This document shows, one piece after another, positions 25,262 through 36,411 of a stretch of 64,000 nucleotides of DNA; the stretch's first letter is position 1; each line of letters starts with the position of its first letter. The notes beneath the pieces were generated by a model. That model was not told the DNA's origin. It ran no database searches and was given only the letters and a program-made list of their open reading frames with translations. Origin of the DNA: Romanomermis culicivorax (lineage: Eukaryota; Nematoda; Enoplea; Mermithida; Mermithidae); NCBI GenBank assembly GCA_963922205.1, contig CAWUHX010000321.1:124001-188000 (forward strand). The letters run 5' to 3'. The translations under genes were made by a program, and so were the position numbers.

Positions 25262-25991
25262 TAAATCTGTCATCAACTAACGGTTGACAAGGTATAAAAA
25301 TAATTCTCAAAGCGTGTCATAGACTTCCGAATTATTGTTATTCTGAGAGAATCGATATTCTGAAACTATATCGTCATCATGCAGTGGACCACCTGATTAG
25401 GAAACAACTTGAAACTAAAAGTGATGCCGAAAAAATTCTCTTTTATAAGCAGAAAAGTCAAAATTTGAAACAAACCCTCTCATATACAGTTTTCATCAGT
25501 AATCATCGGGTATTTTAAGCTCTGTAAAAATGGATTTCGGACAAATGTAAATTCATTCGATTTTTTGAACATGCACAGCAAAATATGAAATGTATAGTTT
25601 ATGATTTATTTGTAAACCGCCCACTATCGGCTTTTTTCATTTATTTTTCTAATTGTTCTCTTTTGTAATGCTGCTACAATAAAAATTTTATGATTCTTAT
25701 TTTTGAACACATATTTTCAATGCACCATAATTAACACGAAAAATTCTAAAAACCAATGCTAATAGAATTTTCTGAAATTCGTTTTAATTTCATCATGTAC
25801 AAAGAATCTTTGCAGACATTTTGTAATGTTCGCATACAAAAATAGAAAATTTCATTAAGGGCCGCTAAAAAGGCATTTGTCAAGCATACATTAGAAAATT
25901 TTTAGCGGCCCTGGGCGGCCGCCCAATTCGTCCCCCCCTAAGAACGGCCCTCATAACTAGATGAAATTCTTTTAATACTATAAAAATATTT

Positions 25992-26001
25992 ATTATTTCA
26001 G
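25992..26001 (+). promoter_or_regulatory. Candidate splice or spliced-leader acceptor before receptor 1
   Basis: TATTATTTCAG ends 32 nt before the ATG of the receptor gene, between it and the end of the hAT-like insertion at 25952. As only 41 bp separate the insertion from the acceptor, the native promoter or 5' UTR exon must lie inside or beyond the insertion. Confidence 0.4.
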
Positions 26002-26033
26002 TTTGAAGCACATATTCCACTGAATCATCCGAC

Positions 26034-27002
26034 ATGAACATCACCAATATATCCTTGCATTTGGCATCGTTGGCAGCAGAAAAAGCAGCAACTCCATATG
26101 ATCTGGAAGTTATTATAACGGCTTTCATCAATCTTGTATTTGCTGGTATTAATTTATCAATATTTTTATTGACAAACTTCATGCGTACATCTGTAACAAG
26201 AATAGTTTTCATTTCGGTAATCATATTAGATTCCAGTCAGTGCATATATTTAATTGTTACATCAGTAAAATTGCTATATCGGCAGTTTAATGGCCTCGAC
26301 GATGTTCAAGATGTTGTTACGTGTCATATGAAATCAGGGATGCAGATAATTTTCTCGTCCAGTCCGCAAATATTGAGGTGCCTGCTCAGTTTTGATAGGT
26401 TATTAATGATCGTTTGGACAAAAATTTACGAGAAGAAAATGATTGTATTGAAAAAGCTATACGTGATAATAATAATCCTCGTCTTACTTCTCAATTCGAC
26501 AATATATTTCCTGACATATTGGGATGATTTTTCGGATAATGATTCAATAATACTCATTTGTCGAATGAGAAATTCGAGCGGAAAATATTTTGGCTGGGAT
26601 TTTAGGAACACTTTATCAATCTGCAATATTCTGGTGATTGGTAATTACTTGACGATTATAATTTATCTAAACAGAAAATTTGTTTTCAAACTCCTGAAAT
26701 GTGGTGAGACTACTAATCAAGTTATTCCGATCCTAAGTATTGGTAATTTAGGCGATGTTCAAAGTGATAGGGACAAAAAGTTGACAAAAGTTTTATTTTT
26801 TTACGCGATTGTATATTTATGCACAAGCTTACTGTTATCGACGACATTACAGCTACTTAGTGTGGACATGTCCTTAAAGTACGGCATTTATTTGTCGCCA
26901 TTGGCTTCGATCGAAAGTTTGATATTATTCGCCAGGTTTACGATTTTTTTGCCCGATTTCAGAAATCACGTGAAACAAGTTTTTAGGAAGCTGTTAAATT
27001 GA
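26034..27002 (+). CDS. Seven-transmembrane G-protein-coupled receptor-like protein, single exon
   Basis: The 322-residue frame starts at the first ATG after a good acceptor. Hydrophobic segments near residues 25-46, 55-78, 102-127, 143-161, 192-213, 251-277 and 283-305 give seven membrane spans. The N-terminus has N-glycosylation sites (NIT, NIS) and no signal peptide. Cys97 at the start of TM3 and Cys176 before TM5 could form the conserved receptor disulfide. FDRLLMIVW (120-128) sits where rhodopsin-class receptors have D/E-R-Y. The short tail (FRKLLN) follows TM7. I place it among nematode-type serpentine receptors by architecture only and cannot name a subfamily or ligand. No disabling mutation is seen. 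A hAT-like element ends about 80 bp upstream and may affect its expression. Confidence 0.75.
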   Translation: MNITNISLHLASLAAEKAATPYDLEVIITAFINLVFAGINLSIFLLTNFMRTSVTRIVFISVIILDSSQCIYLIVTSVKLLYRQFNGLDDVQDVVTCHMKSGMQIIFSSSPQILRCLLSFDRLLMIVWTKIYEKKMIVLKKLYVIIIILVLLLNSTIYFLTYWDDFSDNDSIILICRMRNSSGKYFGWDFRNTLSICNILVIGNYLTIIIYLNRKFVFKLLKCGETTNQVIPILSIGNLGDVQSDRDKKLTKVLFFYAIVYLCTSLLLSTTLQLLSVDMSLKYGIYLSPLASIESLILFARFTIFLPDFRNHVKQVFRKLLN

Positions 27003-27370
27003 TGAAAAGTTGCATGCGTAGAAGTTGAGCTGAATAGCTAAAAAAAATTTATTGAAGAGTAAGATTTATTCCCCGAAAAAAAGAAATTTCATGTCATCAT
27101 TTCAGCAGTTTGTTAAGCAGATGTGGTGTCGGATAAAACTGATTTTTGGTTCAGCATAGTACACCTTGAAGTCAGCAAGGAGATTCCTATCCAAGTCTCC
27201 AATAACCTGACCTTGAAATACCATCCCCTATGCTCGCAAAACAATACAAATTATCCTGGAGAATACGCATTCCGACATCCAATTGTATACACAATTGAGG
27301 TAAGGGCAGATGCAAGCTGGCAACAAGACTAGGGAATGAGACGTACCCCTCTTTTGATTGGCTGGAAAAA
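27003..27370. other. 3' flank of receptor 1, no gene seen
   Basis: No AATAAA is evident within the first 100 bp; TTTATTGAAG and similar AT-rich sequence follow the stop. The rest shows only short frames. Confidence 0.3.
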
Positions 27371-28283
27371 TGCAATATTGATTAGACAGTGTAGCTCCAC
27401 CCTCTTTAGGTCATAATGCTGTGTGAACTCATCATCTTGCCATCATAGATTAGGAATATCATGAAAGTCACACATTATAAACTGCAAAAAAATAAGTCTC
27501 TACCACCACCAAAGTCTCAAAAGCCATCAGGACCATTTCATTCAAGAAGGTATGTACTGCCACCAGGATCACAAGAGCCACTGAGGTTGCTTCACCCAAT
27601 CGGGTGCTTACCGCCACCAAAACCTCAACAGCCATCAGAATGTAGCTCTGGTGGCTATATTGAGGTCTTGTGGCGTTAAAGAGACAATTGGCTGAAGTGA
27701 CCTTGGTGTTCCATCCTGGCAGCAGTACATACCCCCTCGAATAAAGCATTCCTGATGGCTTTTGAGACCTTAGTGGCAGTAGAGACCCTGGTGGTTATTG
27801 GGATCCATCTAAGACTGGAGATGAAGTAGTGTAGCGATCTATATTTTACTGTGCAAAATAGTAACAACGAACGGAAGCCACGCTAACATAGGACGATTTG
27901 ATGCTAAATCTAGCATGAAAGGTAAACAAGAAAATGTAGATTGACAGGGTTATAGAAGAGTTATATAATAAATCGTAATAAATCGATAAATATCCAAGAA
28001 AAGATTAATATCTTTTCTACAGTAGCTCTGGTGGCAGTAGAGACTATGTTCAGTGAGTGAAGCAAATTATTCGACAACTGAGACTTGGTGGCAGTTGAGG
28101 AGACCCTTCTAATTGAAACAGCCCTTGTGGCTATCGAGACTTTGGTAGTGGTGGAGACCAAATATTCTGCAGTTTTTCTTGCGTGACTTTTATGATTTTC
28201 ATATCCATGATGGCAAGACAATGACATCACTCAACATTATGACCTAAATGGGGTTGGAGCTACGCTGTCCGATCAATATTGCA
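27371..28283. mobile_element. Long-palindrome element with TGCAATATTGAT ends
   Basis: Starts TGCAATATTGAT and ends with the inverted ATCAATATTGCA. The arms match over at least 120 bp, including GTAGCTCCA, TTTAGGTCATAATG and CTTGCCATCAT. Inside, units of the kind CCACCAAAGTCTCAAAAGCC read plus-strand at 27500-27640 and minus-strand at 27740-28165, so the palindrome continues as diverged tandem repeats. The val/ala/glu-rich minus-strand ORF (27468-27749) is translated repeat. Target duplication not found. Confidence 0.7.
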
Positions 28284-28299
28284 TATCTTATATTGTCAC

Positions 28300-29340
28300 A
28301 TTACATGGGGGGTGCCATTTTGCCTCATGCCATGGGATGACACCAAGGTGTTGGCCCCATTTAACCTAACCCGGTGAGTACCAGCTATGGAAGGAACTAT
28401 AGGTACTGTGGTGCTGCTTTTGGGGGTTTCGCTGTAGGTAAGGCTAACGCCATCAGGTTAGGGGTGAACATTGGCCCAGTCAGTAGGGATGATGAACAAG
28501 GCCATCCGTGGGATAACCTGGGCATTGGGGATCCTCCTTGTGGACCAAAAGATCCCTCTTGACCCAACCTCAGGAAGGGGGTGTTGCCAATATAAGAGCG
28601 GGCGCTAGGGAAGGGAGCCCACTCAGGAGAGAGTACCCTGTCGGGCAGGAGGAAAACGGCTACAGGTACGATTGGGTATGAACAGCTTGCAATGGACAGC
28701 TAGCGTAAGAGGGTCTGCGGCTAAGGTGGAATGGATTTGGGGGTCGACGTGAAGGACTCCTACGGCTTCCGGGGGCGCATAGGTCAAAATGATAAAGCTG
28801 AAGGCTGGCTTGGAGGACGGGTTTTGCTGGAGGGAATGCTCAAAGTTGACCAAAAGGCTGATGACTGGCGTATGATTTATTGAGAATATAAAGTTGATGG
28901 GCGAACGATAATAATTAATAGAATATGTATAACAAAGACAAGAATATGCAAATTCGACGACGTAAGACTGAATGCAAAACACTAAGACGAAAACCAATGC
29001 AGGCCAGAAGGTCCAAAAGGATGATAAGATGGAGCAACATGCGATTATATACACTTGAACATCTACAGTAAGACTTGGGGCGGAGTTGATGACGCCCGGG
29101 CCAATGCCTGCAAAGGTGTCTTTGCAGGGCAGGGCCTGTGTGCACATAGGCACTTGCCTGGTTCGAATACACTGAGCATTGAGGCCAGCTTAGTGATTGT
29201 CCAAAACATATGAACGTCTTCGGCAAAAATTCTTACAGCTATTCGCTTGTGTCAGCAAGAGGGGCACTGGATTTGTTGACACAAGGGGCATGGGATGACC
29301 GTGACCAAGGAGTGCCCTTCAAAGAACTCATGCTAATAGG
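28300..29340. other. GC-richer island of unknown nature
   Basis: This kilobase is clearly richer in G and C than its surroundings and holds an open 176-codon minus-strand frame (28623-29153) and shorter ones. A TATAAG-like word lies near 28590, and GGGAAGGGAGCCCACTC with GTACCCTGTCGGGCAGG follow. It could be the end of a retrotransposon, such as a solo LTR, but I found no pair of direct repeats or coding domain. The function of the frame is unknown. Confidence 0.3.
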
Positions 29341-29740
29341 CGTACTGTAAATGATACACCAAATGCATGTATAAAACAATGACGAATGACAAACAATAAC
29401 AAAAACGATTAATAATAATAAAACATCAACATAAAAAGGAATCACATGACGTTGCTGAATTGAACGGCACGTGACAATATCTTTGGTTGTATGGTGATGC
29501 TCCCAGTAAGTCTTTCACCTGATTATGACTTGTTAATTTGCATAAATTCAGTAATCAGTCTGCATTCTTTATATTGTTGTTTATTTATTAATAATTTGCA
29601 TATTTTGGCAGTCAAGGGCTCTCTAGAGTTCAGTTTTGTTGTCAAGTCAAGGCAATGACTGCTGCACTAAATGTGAGGCTCAGCCAGGGAGTAGTTCGGG
29701 TTTTTAGTTTTACCATCTGATATGAAGATCACAAAATGTA
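29341..29740. other. Intergenic, no feature seen
   Basis: AT-rich, short frames only. Confidence 0.35.
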
Positions 29741-29942
29741 TAGGGTGTTCCGCCCTAGTATCACTGATTTATCTTTCCTGCCATTCAGTCAATACTGTTC
29801 GATAAACAATGAAACTTCATGGGCACACTTTTTCTCGCATTTCTACTACAAGTTCGTTTGTGTGAAGTTTTATTCAGATTGCTTTAAAATTGCCAAGTTT
29901 ACAAAAAAAGAAAACCGGTGATATTTAGCTGCCACACCCTGT
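29741..29942. mobile_element. Short MITE with TAGGGTGT ends
   Basis: Begins TAGGGTGTTCCG and ends with inverted ACACCCTGTA, the terminal style of Tc1/mariner-derived MITEs. TA lies at both outer edges. About 200 bp, no coding capacity. Confidence 0.5.
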
Positions 29943-30875
29943 ATTATTCGGGTGTGATTGTTGTAACATCAATATTAGTTTGTTTAAAGTCACATTCCAC
30001 AGCCAAGTTGATTTGATTTCTCACATTTTTTGCAGCTCCTGGTCTATTTCCGCATTTTTACTTTTTTCTGTTTTTGCCATTTTTGGTGATTTTCACATTT
30101 TTTTCCTCAACTTACACAGGCAATTAGAAAATGTTCAAATTTCTGGGTTTGGGCACTTCGACAAACCATAGTAGAACTCTTTGTGCTCAAATCGTGTCAA
30201 TCAGTTTTGATCTTTCAATTGGAAAGGATAGGGGGGATGGAATCAGTCGCAAAAATGAAAGGGTGTCGTGATGTAGAGGAGATGTATGAAATCTGTACAA
30301 CAGTCCTATCAGGGAAGAAGTCTTTACATGACTCGCGCAGTGTCTTACTGTAGCTATTACAAGATTCGGTTTCTTTAGAAGATTGACTAACTCATAGAGA
30401 GAGTGTAACATCATGTTTTCGAGGTCCCTCCATTAATCGTTCATGAATTTTGACTGCCGAAACCAAGACTGTGCCTGCCTACCAATCTAGGGCTTAGAAC
30501 CTTAACTTGATCTTTACTCCTTTACTACTACTTTACTCAAGTTGATGCTCTGATCAACTTGCCTCAATCTAGAAGACGACAGGACCGTTGGGGACCACCA
30601 CAAAATACAAGAATAAATTTATCACATCTTTTTCTGCCAATGTAATCTATGATGTTTTGAGCCTTCTGGCAGCTTCGAGCTGACTCTCTAAAACTGACAA
30701 ATTTACACCATTGACTGTCAACACCCTGCTACAAGAATAAAAATTGGTGATTTTTCAAAAAACACAAAATATGAATAATAAAAAGGAAATAAATCCTCAA
30801 AAATGAACATGCAATGATTGAAATTTCTCATTTCTAGTTAGGCTGCAGTAAACTGGTTCTATGAATAAAGAAATA
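29943..30875. other. Intergenic, no feature seen
   Basis: No repeat, splice structure or family match noted. Confidence 0.35.
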
Positions 30876-32713
30876 GTTTATTAGAAAATGGTCCGATGGG
30901 ATAAAAAAAGAAGAATATAGTTGCTTGGATAGTTGCCAAGCTAGAAAAAGAAGTGAACTAGATTTTTGAGACTTTGGGTAAAAGTTGGAAAAAATTCACT
31001 TTCGTTATATTGGATTATCATTCTTTCTCAAAAAAATTTTCCATGTCTGTGAAAAAGTATATTCTGCAGCATCGTGCATTTTGTCCTTCCCCTGCCATCA
31101 ACTACAGTAAAATTTTTCTATATGAAAATTAAATTCACATGACTTCAAATGTAAAGAAATGGTAAACCAATAGCATTCTATATCCCGACCGATTCAAAAC
31201 TTCTGCCTGTCACACTAGCTGAAAAATAGTAAGAGAGGCATACTATAGTCATTTCAGAAGGATAAAGGAACCTGAGGTTGGTTTCACTAACCCAACATGA
31301 GGACAATTTCAACATTGGGATTAAATTGATGATCCTGAGTTTGGGCTAATTGCAATGTCCAAATTATTTTCTTCCAGTGCACAAACAATACTCACTTCAG
31401 GATTTTTAAGGTTTAAGTTCGAGTTTGGGAATTGCAGACATTTTTATATTTATTTGCTTTAGGGATAAGAAAATTATGCGAAAATGTTAGTGCAACCCGA
31501 CAGCTCGAGTAGTGGATAATCTCCACATTGAGCTCGTTATGATCCTAATGACATTGAGATTATACCAAACTTGAGATCAAAACAAGTCGCCTTTTTGTTG
31601 GAGATTATATTGAGCTCGAGCTTAGACCTCTTTAGTGCTACTGGGCCTTGGTTAAAGTCATTGGGCACCATCTGCAAATGAGACAACAGGGTGAAGCATA
31701 CAAAAATGCCATTAAAAAGCTTTTGATTCAGCTATGTCTATATTACGGGTGTGCGCCAAATCATGTTCCCGGTTCTTCACACTAAACTCGCACTCCCACG
31801 GCAACAGTAAGCTTTTTTGGAAGCAAGAAGGGAACGACAAGGATGGGTGAAATTGCTTCCCGTCTGTAATCCTGCAAAAAGTCTTTCTTTCTGCAAATTT
31901 CATTTTCATACAAAAACTGTGAATGATGCTATTTTGTTGAATAGCTTAATAGAAGAGAATAAATTTGTTTATAGCTTGTAGCAGAACTTACGGAGTGAGT
32001 CCCATACGATATAATATATAAAATGAGTGAATTAAACACATCTTGCACAATCGATTTAGTTCTAAGAATACTTTGTGCAGTAGCTCTTTTTCTAAAAAAG
32101 CTGAATGGAATTTTATGTGCCACTTTCCCACAGTTGATTCCTTTTGTTGACACCTAATACAGTAAAAAAGTTCAACACAGTTGGAAGCACACATTATGTG
32201 AGAAACGACATGAGAGTGCAAAATACCTCCCAAGGGTTTTGAAACTGGAAATTTTTTTACGAAAAAAATTTTTTTTGATCAAATTTTTTTGAATTTTTTG
32301 TCTCGAAAAACGCCAAAAAACCAAGGTCCATCCGTGTTACCCTCCTCAAAATTTCGCAGATGCACATATTTGGTTGGAAGTTGTGTTGATGTATTCAGCT
32401 GCAGAATACAATTTTTCACAAACGTAGAAAATTTTTTTTTTGAGTATTTTGAGAAAGAATGAAAATCCAAGATTAGAAAAGTTATTTTTTTCCAACTTTA
32501 ACCCAAGTTCTCAAAAATCTAGTCCGCTCCTTTTTCTAGCTTGGAAACTATCCAAGCAAGTATATTCTTCTTTTTTCTGCCCCATCGGGGGATTTTCTAA
32601 TAAATTAGTTCACTTCTTTTTAATGGGCCTCACCCATGTATGAAAATCTTCATTGAAGTTTTAAATTTGGTCATCTTCACATCAAAGAAACAATAAAAAA
32701 ATCTTGAAGCTAC
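30876..32713. mobile_element. Inverted-repeat DNA element, family R1, copy 1
   Basis: The left ~250 bp (GTTTATTAGAAAAT, CCGATGGG, AAGAAGAATATA, TTGCTTGGATAGTT, AACTAGATTTTTGAGA) reappear inverted at about 32360-32606. The terminal repeats are therefore roughly 85-90 percent similar by eye and about 250 bp long. The interior (about 1.2 kb) has no recognisable protein. A second copy in the same orientation lies at 59705-61510. Homology between copies continues past the terminal repeat to about 32713, so the mobile unit or duplicated segment is a little larger than the palindrome. Confidence 0.75.
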
Positions 32714-32769
32714 GAATTCTCACTTTCGGTGAAAGTAAAAGATGTTTAAACCGCATACAACTTAAAACT

Positions 32770-33300
32770 TGTTGTAAACATAGTTTAAAGTGACTATTTC
32801 CATTGAATTCACCATGATCAAGTACCCCTCAACCACACACAGAACAATTTTTTTGTGTACAGTGACACATCCAGTGAATTCCCCATGGTCAGAAACCTTT
32901 TCCTCCAAAAATCGCAGAAATACATTTGTATACACTCAATATAATTTTGTGTGTAAAGTGATTTCATTCATTGAAATTCCCCGCGGTCAAAAACCCCTTC
33001 CACAGAAAAATCACGAAAATAGGCTTGGTTAGGCCCGATATAATTTTTCAAGTAAAGTGATCGCATTCATCAAATTCCCCGTATTCGAAAACCCATCCCC
33101 CGAAAATAATACGAGAATACGCTTGTTTACACCTGAGGTAATTTTTTGTGTAAAGCGATGACATTCATTAAATTCCCCGCGGTCGAAGACCCCTTCCACA
33201 AAAAAATTACGGAAATAAGCTAGTCTACAACCGGGATCATTTTTTGGTTAAAATGACCGCGTCCATCGAATTCCCAGTGGTCGAAACCCCTCACATCCCA
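32770..33300. repeat. Minisatellite, ~110-bp unit, about 5 copies
   Basis: The phrase GTAAAGTGA-CATTCAT, AATTCCCCGCGGTC, AAACCCCTTCCAC, AAAAATCACGAAAATA, then GATATAATTTTTTGTG recurs about every 105-115 bp. Copies are 70-85 percent alike by eye. Confidence 0.75.
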
Positions 33301-34450
33301 ATAATCCCAATAAGACTACGGGTTCAATTGAAACTGTATTTTGGCACTGTAATACATCATGCTGCAAAAAATTATTTTTTTGAAGCCGTAAGTATTATAT
33401 TACAAAATTGGAGAATTCCGCATTTCCCGGGACTTTGGACCACCATATAATTGGATTGAGGCCATTTTTTTACTTAATGAAAAATCGCATTTGAGATTAC
33501 ACCCCCAAGAAGCTTAGGGCGAAGTATAAAGCTTGGATATGGCACACCCATTGTGGGGCATGGTGGGACTGGGGGCTCTTGAAAAGTGCGTTTTTTGCAT
33601 GTTTTTGGGGCCCCACTGAGCACCACTTGCAGATAGAGGCGAAATGACAAAAGGCACCCCATAGTTTGCCTCTATGCCCGAAATAATGAAAAAAACCCGA
33701 AGGTTCTAGCTCTTACCGTTTTGGCTCTAAAGGGGGGGGACATGAAATTGGGGGGCCAAGTATGTTATAGGATGATTATAATGATATATATGGATGTCAA
33801 AGTTGTATTGTTCAATTTCATCAGCAAATCTTTAGCTATGAAATAAAAAATTACCGTAGCTGGATTCATAGAGCTCTTTTAAAATAAATATTGTCAATGA
33901 TATAGAAGATGTCAAAAGAGCATCAGCATCATATGCAGGGTAAAAAATGTTTTTTAAACTCAAAGTCAGCTTATATTTAGACACAAAAAAACCATTGCGA
34001 TTGGCTTAAAGAAAAATCACAGCTTTTTGATGTCCGACAATTAAATTATATTCCGTTCTTCTATAAAATGGCTGCAAATTTTAAAAAATTAGTACAATTG
34101 CCAAAGTTGTTTGTACAAAGCTGCTGCCACTGTAGAATTTTTCACTCAAAAATATAGTTAAAGTCCAATTGAGTACATGCAAACTTCGAGCCCTATATGA
34201 AATGTGGCTCAGCAGGAATCGTAAAACTGTGGAGTAGTGCTAACTTTTCAGTTTTGTTATTCAGAAGCATATCAGGAAAAACCTTGGTCTCAATGTTGAC
34301 TGTTTATTTCAACACGTCTCCTCTGGATAAAGTAAACTTTTATTCAAAGAATTTCTGACCAGTCACTTAGAGTGTGGAAAAGATTTGATAATTTACTAAA
34401 TTTTTCCCAGTACCTTCATTATTTAGCATGAGTTCAACACGAAATAAGCC
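33301..34450. other. Intergenic, no feature seen
   Basis: Contains G-runs near 33734 and 33751. No coding signal. Confidence 0.35.
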
Positions 34451-34451
34451 T

Positions 34452-35384
34452 TAAGCCGGGTATATACTTACCCGTACGCACGTGCGCTGCCGATTTTTGA
34501 GCGGGCTCCGCAATTTGTGGCCCGGAAGTTGAACGCACAATCGTGCGCCGCATTGCGGGTGCCGGGCGAAAAATTTGCGGGACCCAATAATTTTGCGCGT
34601 GCGGGCAAGTAGAAACCATTTCTACTTTTTCGCACATCTGTAATTCATACGGATCAGGAACCACCGCCGCAGTACAGTAAAGTATTGTTTTTTGCCCATG
34701 GCGCACGATTGAACTTCATTTTCGAGCCCCCCCCCCCCCCCCCCGTTGGCGGGATGCGATCGCATGCGAATATTTTTAGCTTGTTTCTGAAACGGGGGGG
34801 GGGGGGGAACTTTGGACTGTTTCCCAAGTTGGGAAAAACATTCTCGGATGCACAGTAGAAAATTCAAAAAATATTACGCGTGGAAAATACATGGCTACTG
34901 TGCCTGGCGCGTTTTAAAAGGCAATGTGATACGTTCGGGGGAGGGGCACCGTTTTTTCCCTCAAATGGGGTGTTTTGAGAAAAAAAATTTTGGGTATGGT
35001 TCTCATTGAGGAAAAAAATTTGGGGAATTCAAAACCGAAAAGATGCGTTTTGGTGGACTTAAAAGGGTCAAAATCTCAAAATTTTCTGGCGCTTGGCTCC
35101 GGTCATGGGTATAATCTTAACTAGTTTCTATCAGGCGCGGCCGTTAGCATATCATACTTGTAAACTATCGTTTTTTGCTCATGGCGCACGATTGTACTTG
35201 ATTTTCCAGCCCTCCCTCACACCCGTACGCATACGGTTAAGTATATTAAAATGCGGCCCGCAATGAGGCCGCATGCGCTTTTTTGGCTGAAGTATATTTT
35301 GACAACCCGCATTTTGGCCGCACATTGGCAGGTCGCAAAACTGCTCCGCACGTGCGTACGGGTAAGTATATACCCAGCTTTACA
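34452..35384. mobile_element. Inverted-repeat element with GTATATACTTACCCG ends
   Basis: Left end TTAAGCCGGGTATATACTTA then CCCGTACGCACGTGCG; the right end is its inverted match (TTTA-AGCTGGGTATATACTT), about 34 bp with two mismatches. Subterminal words CCGCA, GCGGC and GGCCCGCA are dense in both arms. A ~60-bp direct repeat containing GCTCATGGCGCACGATTG-like sequence lies at 34673-34733 and 35160-35215. TTA at both edges would fit the 3-bp duplication of PIF/Harbinger elements. No transposase. Confidence 0.65.
34729..34808. repeat. Poly-C and poly-G runs
   Basis: A run of about 16 C starts near 34729 and a run of about 14 G ends near 34808, inside the element at 34452-35384. They form an inverted pair; run lengths in such homopolymers are unreliable in assemblies. 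Confidence 0.6.
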
Positions 35385-35455
35385 GTTTCCTGTTAGAGAG
35401 TTGAGACGTCGCTTTTCTCAGCTCACATGTTAAAATATACTACTTTTGACAAAAT

Positions 35456-35640
35456 CTGAATGTAAATGTAGATGTAAATGTCAATGTAAATTTAAATGTA
35501 AATGTAAATGTAAATGTAAATGTAAATGTAAATGTAATGTAAATGTAAATGTAATGTAAATGTAAATGTAAATGTAAATGTAATGTAAATGTAAATGTAA
35601 TGTAAATGTAAATGTAAATGTAAATGTAAATGTAAATGAA
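35456..35640. repeat. ATGTAA microsatellite
   Basis: About 30 units of the hexamer TGTAAA with periodic loss of one A (TGTAATGTAAA). It accounts for the TFTFTF-type minus-strand frame. Confidence 0.95.
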
Positions 35641-36411
35641 ATTAGATTTGAAAAAAGGATAATTCTTTTGCATTATAAGGTGCTGTAAGCCCTTTATTTG
35701 ATTTTTCAGAGAAAAGACTGTAGACACATTTTGCTTTGAGAGAAGGACACCAAGTTGCAGTTGTAAAGGTATATTGAGAGGAGCATGTTTGATCTCTTTG
35801 GACCACTCATACCCTAATGTCTAGAAAGAACCAAAAAAATTTATTCTTGAAATTGTGGAATGGTAAGAATATTACTGTAAGGTCAAGTTCAATGGTACAC
35901 TCGGTTGTATATTTGCAGGTCTTGAATCAATTCATTTTTTGATCTCGAAAATTCTGCTTGTTCATCAAATTTAGTAGATCCTGGAAATGTGCTTACCAAT
36001 GCTGTTAATGGCGCATAGTCAAGGTAAAATTGGTATGTGTTTGATTGCATTACATGTAAAATTCTTCTGAAAATCTTCCCAATCTGGACCCGATTCGTGT
36101 GCCTTTCCAATTGTCAGAGGGTCATCATCTTTTTATACCAAAAAGTCTTTGTCATAAAAGTACTTCCAGTTTTCATTGAGTAAGGGTATATTTTAGTAAG
36201 GTTTGTTTTAACATACATTTTTGGTCAAATTCATTTTTTGGTATATGTAAAAATTTGCATAAATCACACGAAAGTATTGTTTGACATGTTTTGTTTCTGT
36301 TCCACATTCTTTTTTTGTGTCAATGAGTCTCTCTTCTTTATATCCATCTTTATATATGGTTTTTCTATCATCCTACCTTAGTGGATAAAAAAAGTCGATA
36401 AGGAAGGTAGA
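35641..36411. other. Intergenic, no feature seen
   Basis: AT-rich; no coding signal or repeat noted. Confidence 0.35.

Larger units (their letters stand above)
21589..25952. mobile_element. 4.36-kb hAT-like insertion with perfect 8-bp target duplication
   Basis: It starts CAGGGCCGTCCTTAGGG and ends CCCTAAGAACGGCCCTC, an inverted pair differing at only a few positions. Both ends are flanked by ATAACTAG (21581-21588 and 25953-25960). A CAGGG-type end plus an 8-bp duplication points to hAT. Just inside the right end lies GGCGGCCGCCC with CCCTGGGCGG and a repeated GCGGCCC. No hAT transposase is readable; the interior is taken up by three nested elements. The right end lies about 80 bp upstream of the receptor gene at 26034. 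Confidence 0.8.

Noticed and set aside
28623..29153. 176-codon minus-strand ORF as a membrane protein
   Set aside because: Odd residue mix, no splice signals, no family, and the region looks element-derived; not called as a gene.
35440..35727. TFTFTF-rich minus-strand frame
   Set aside because: It is the ATGTAA microsatellite read in frame.
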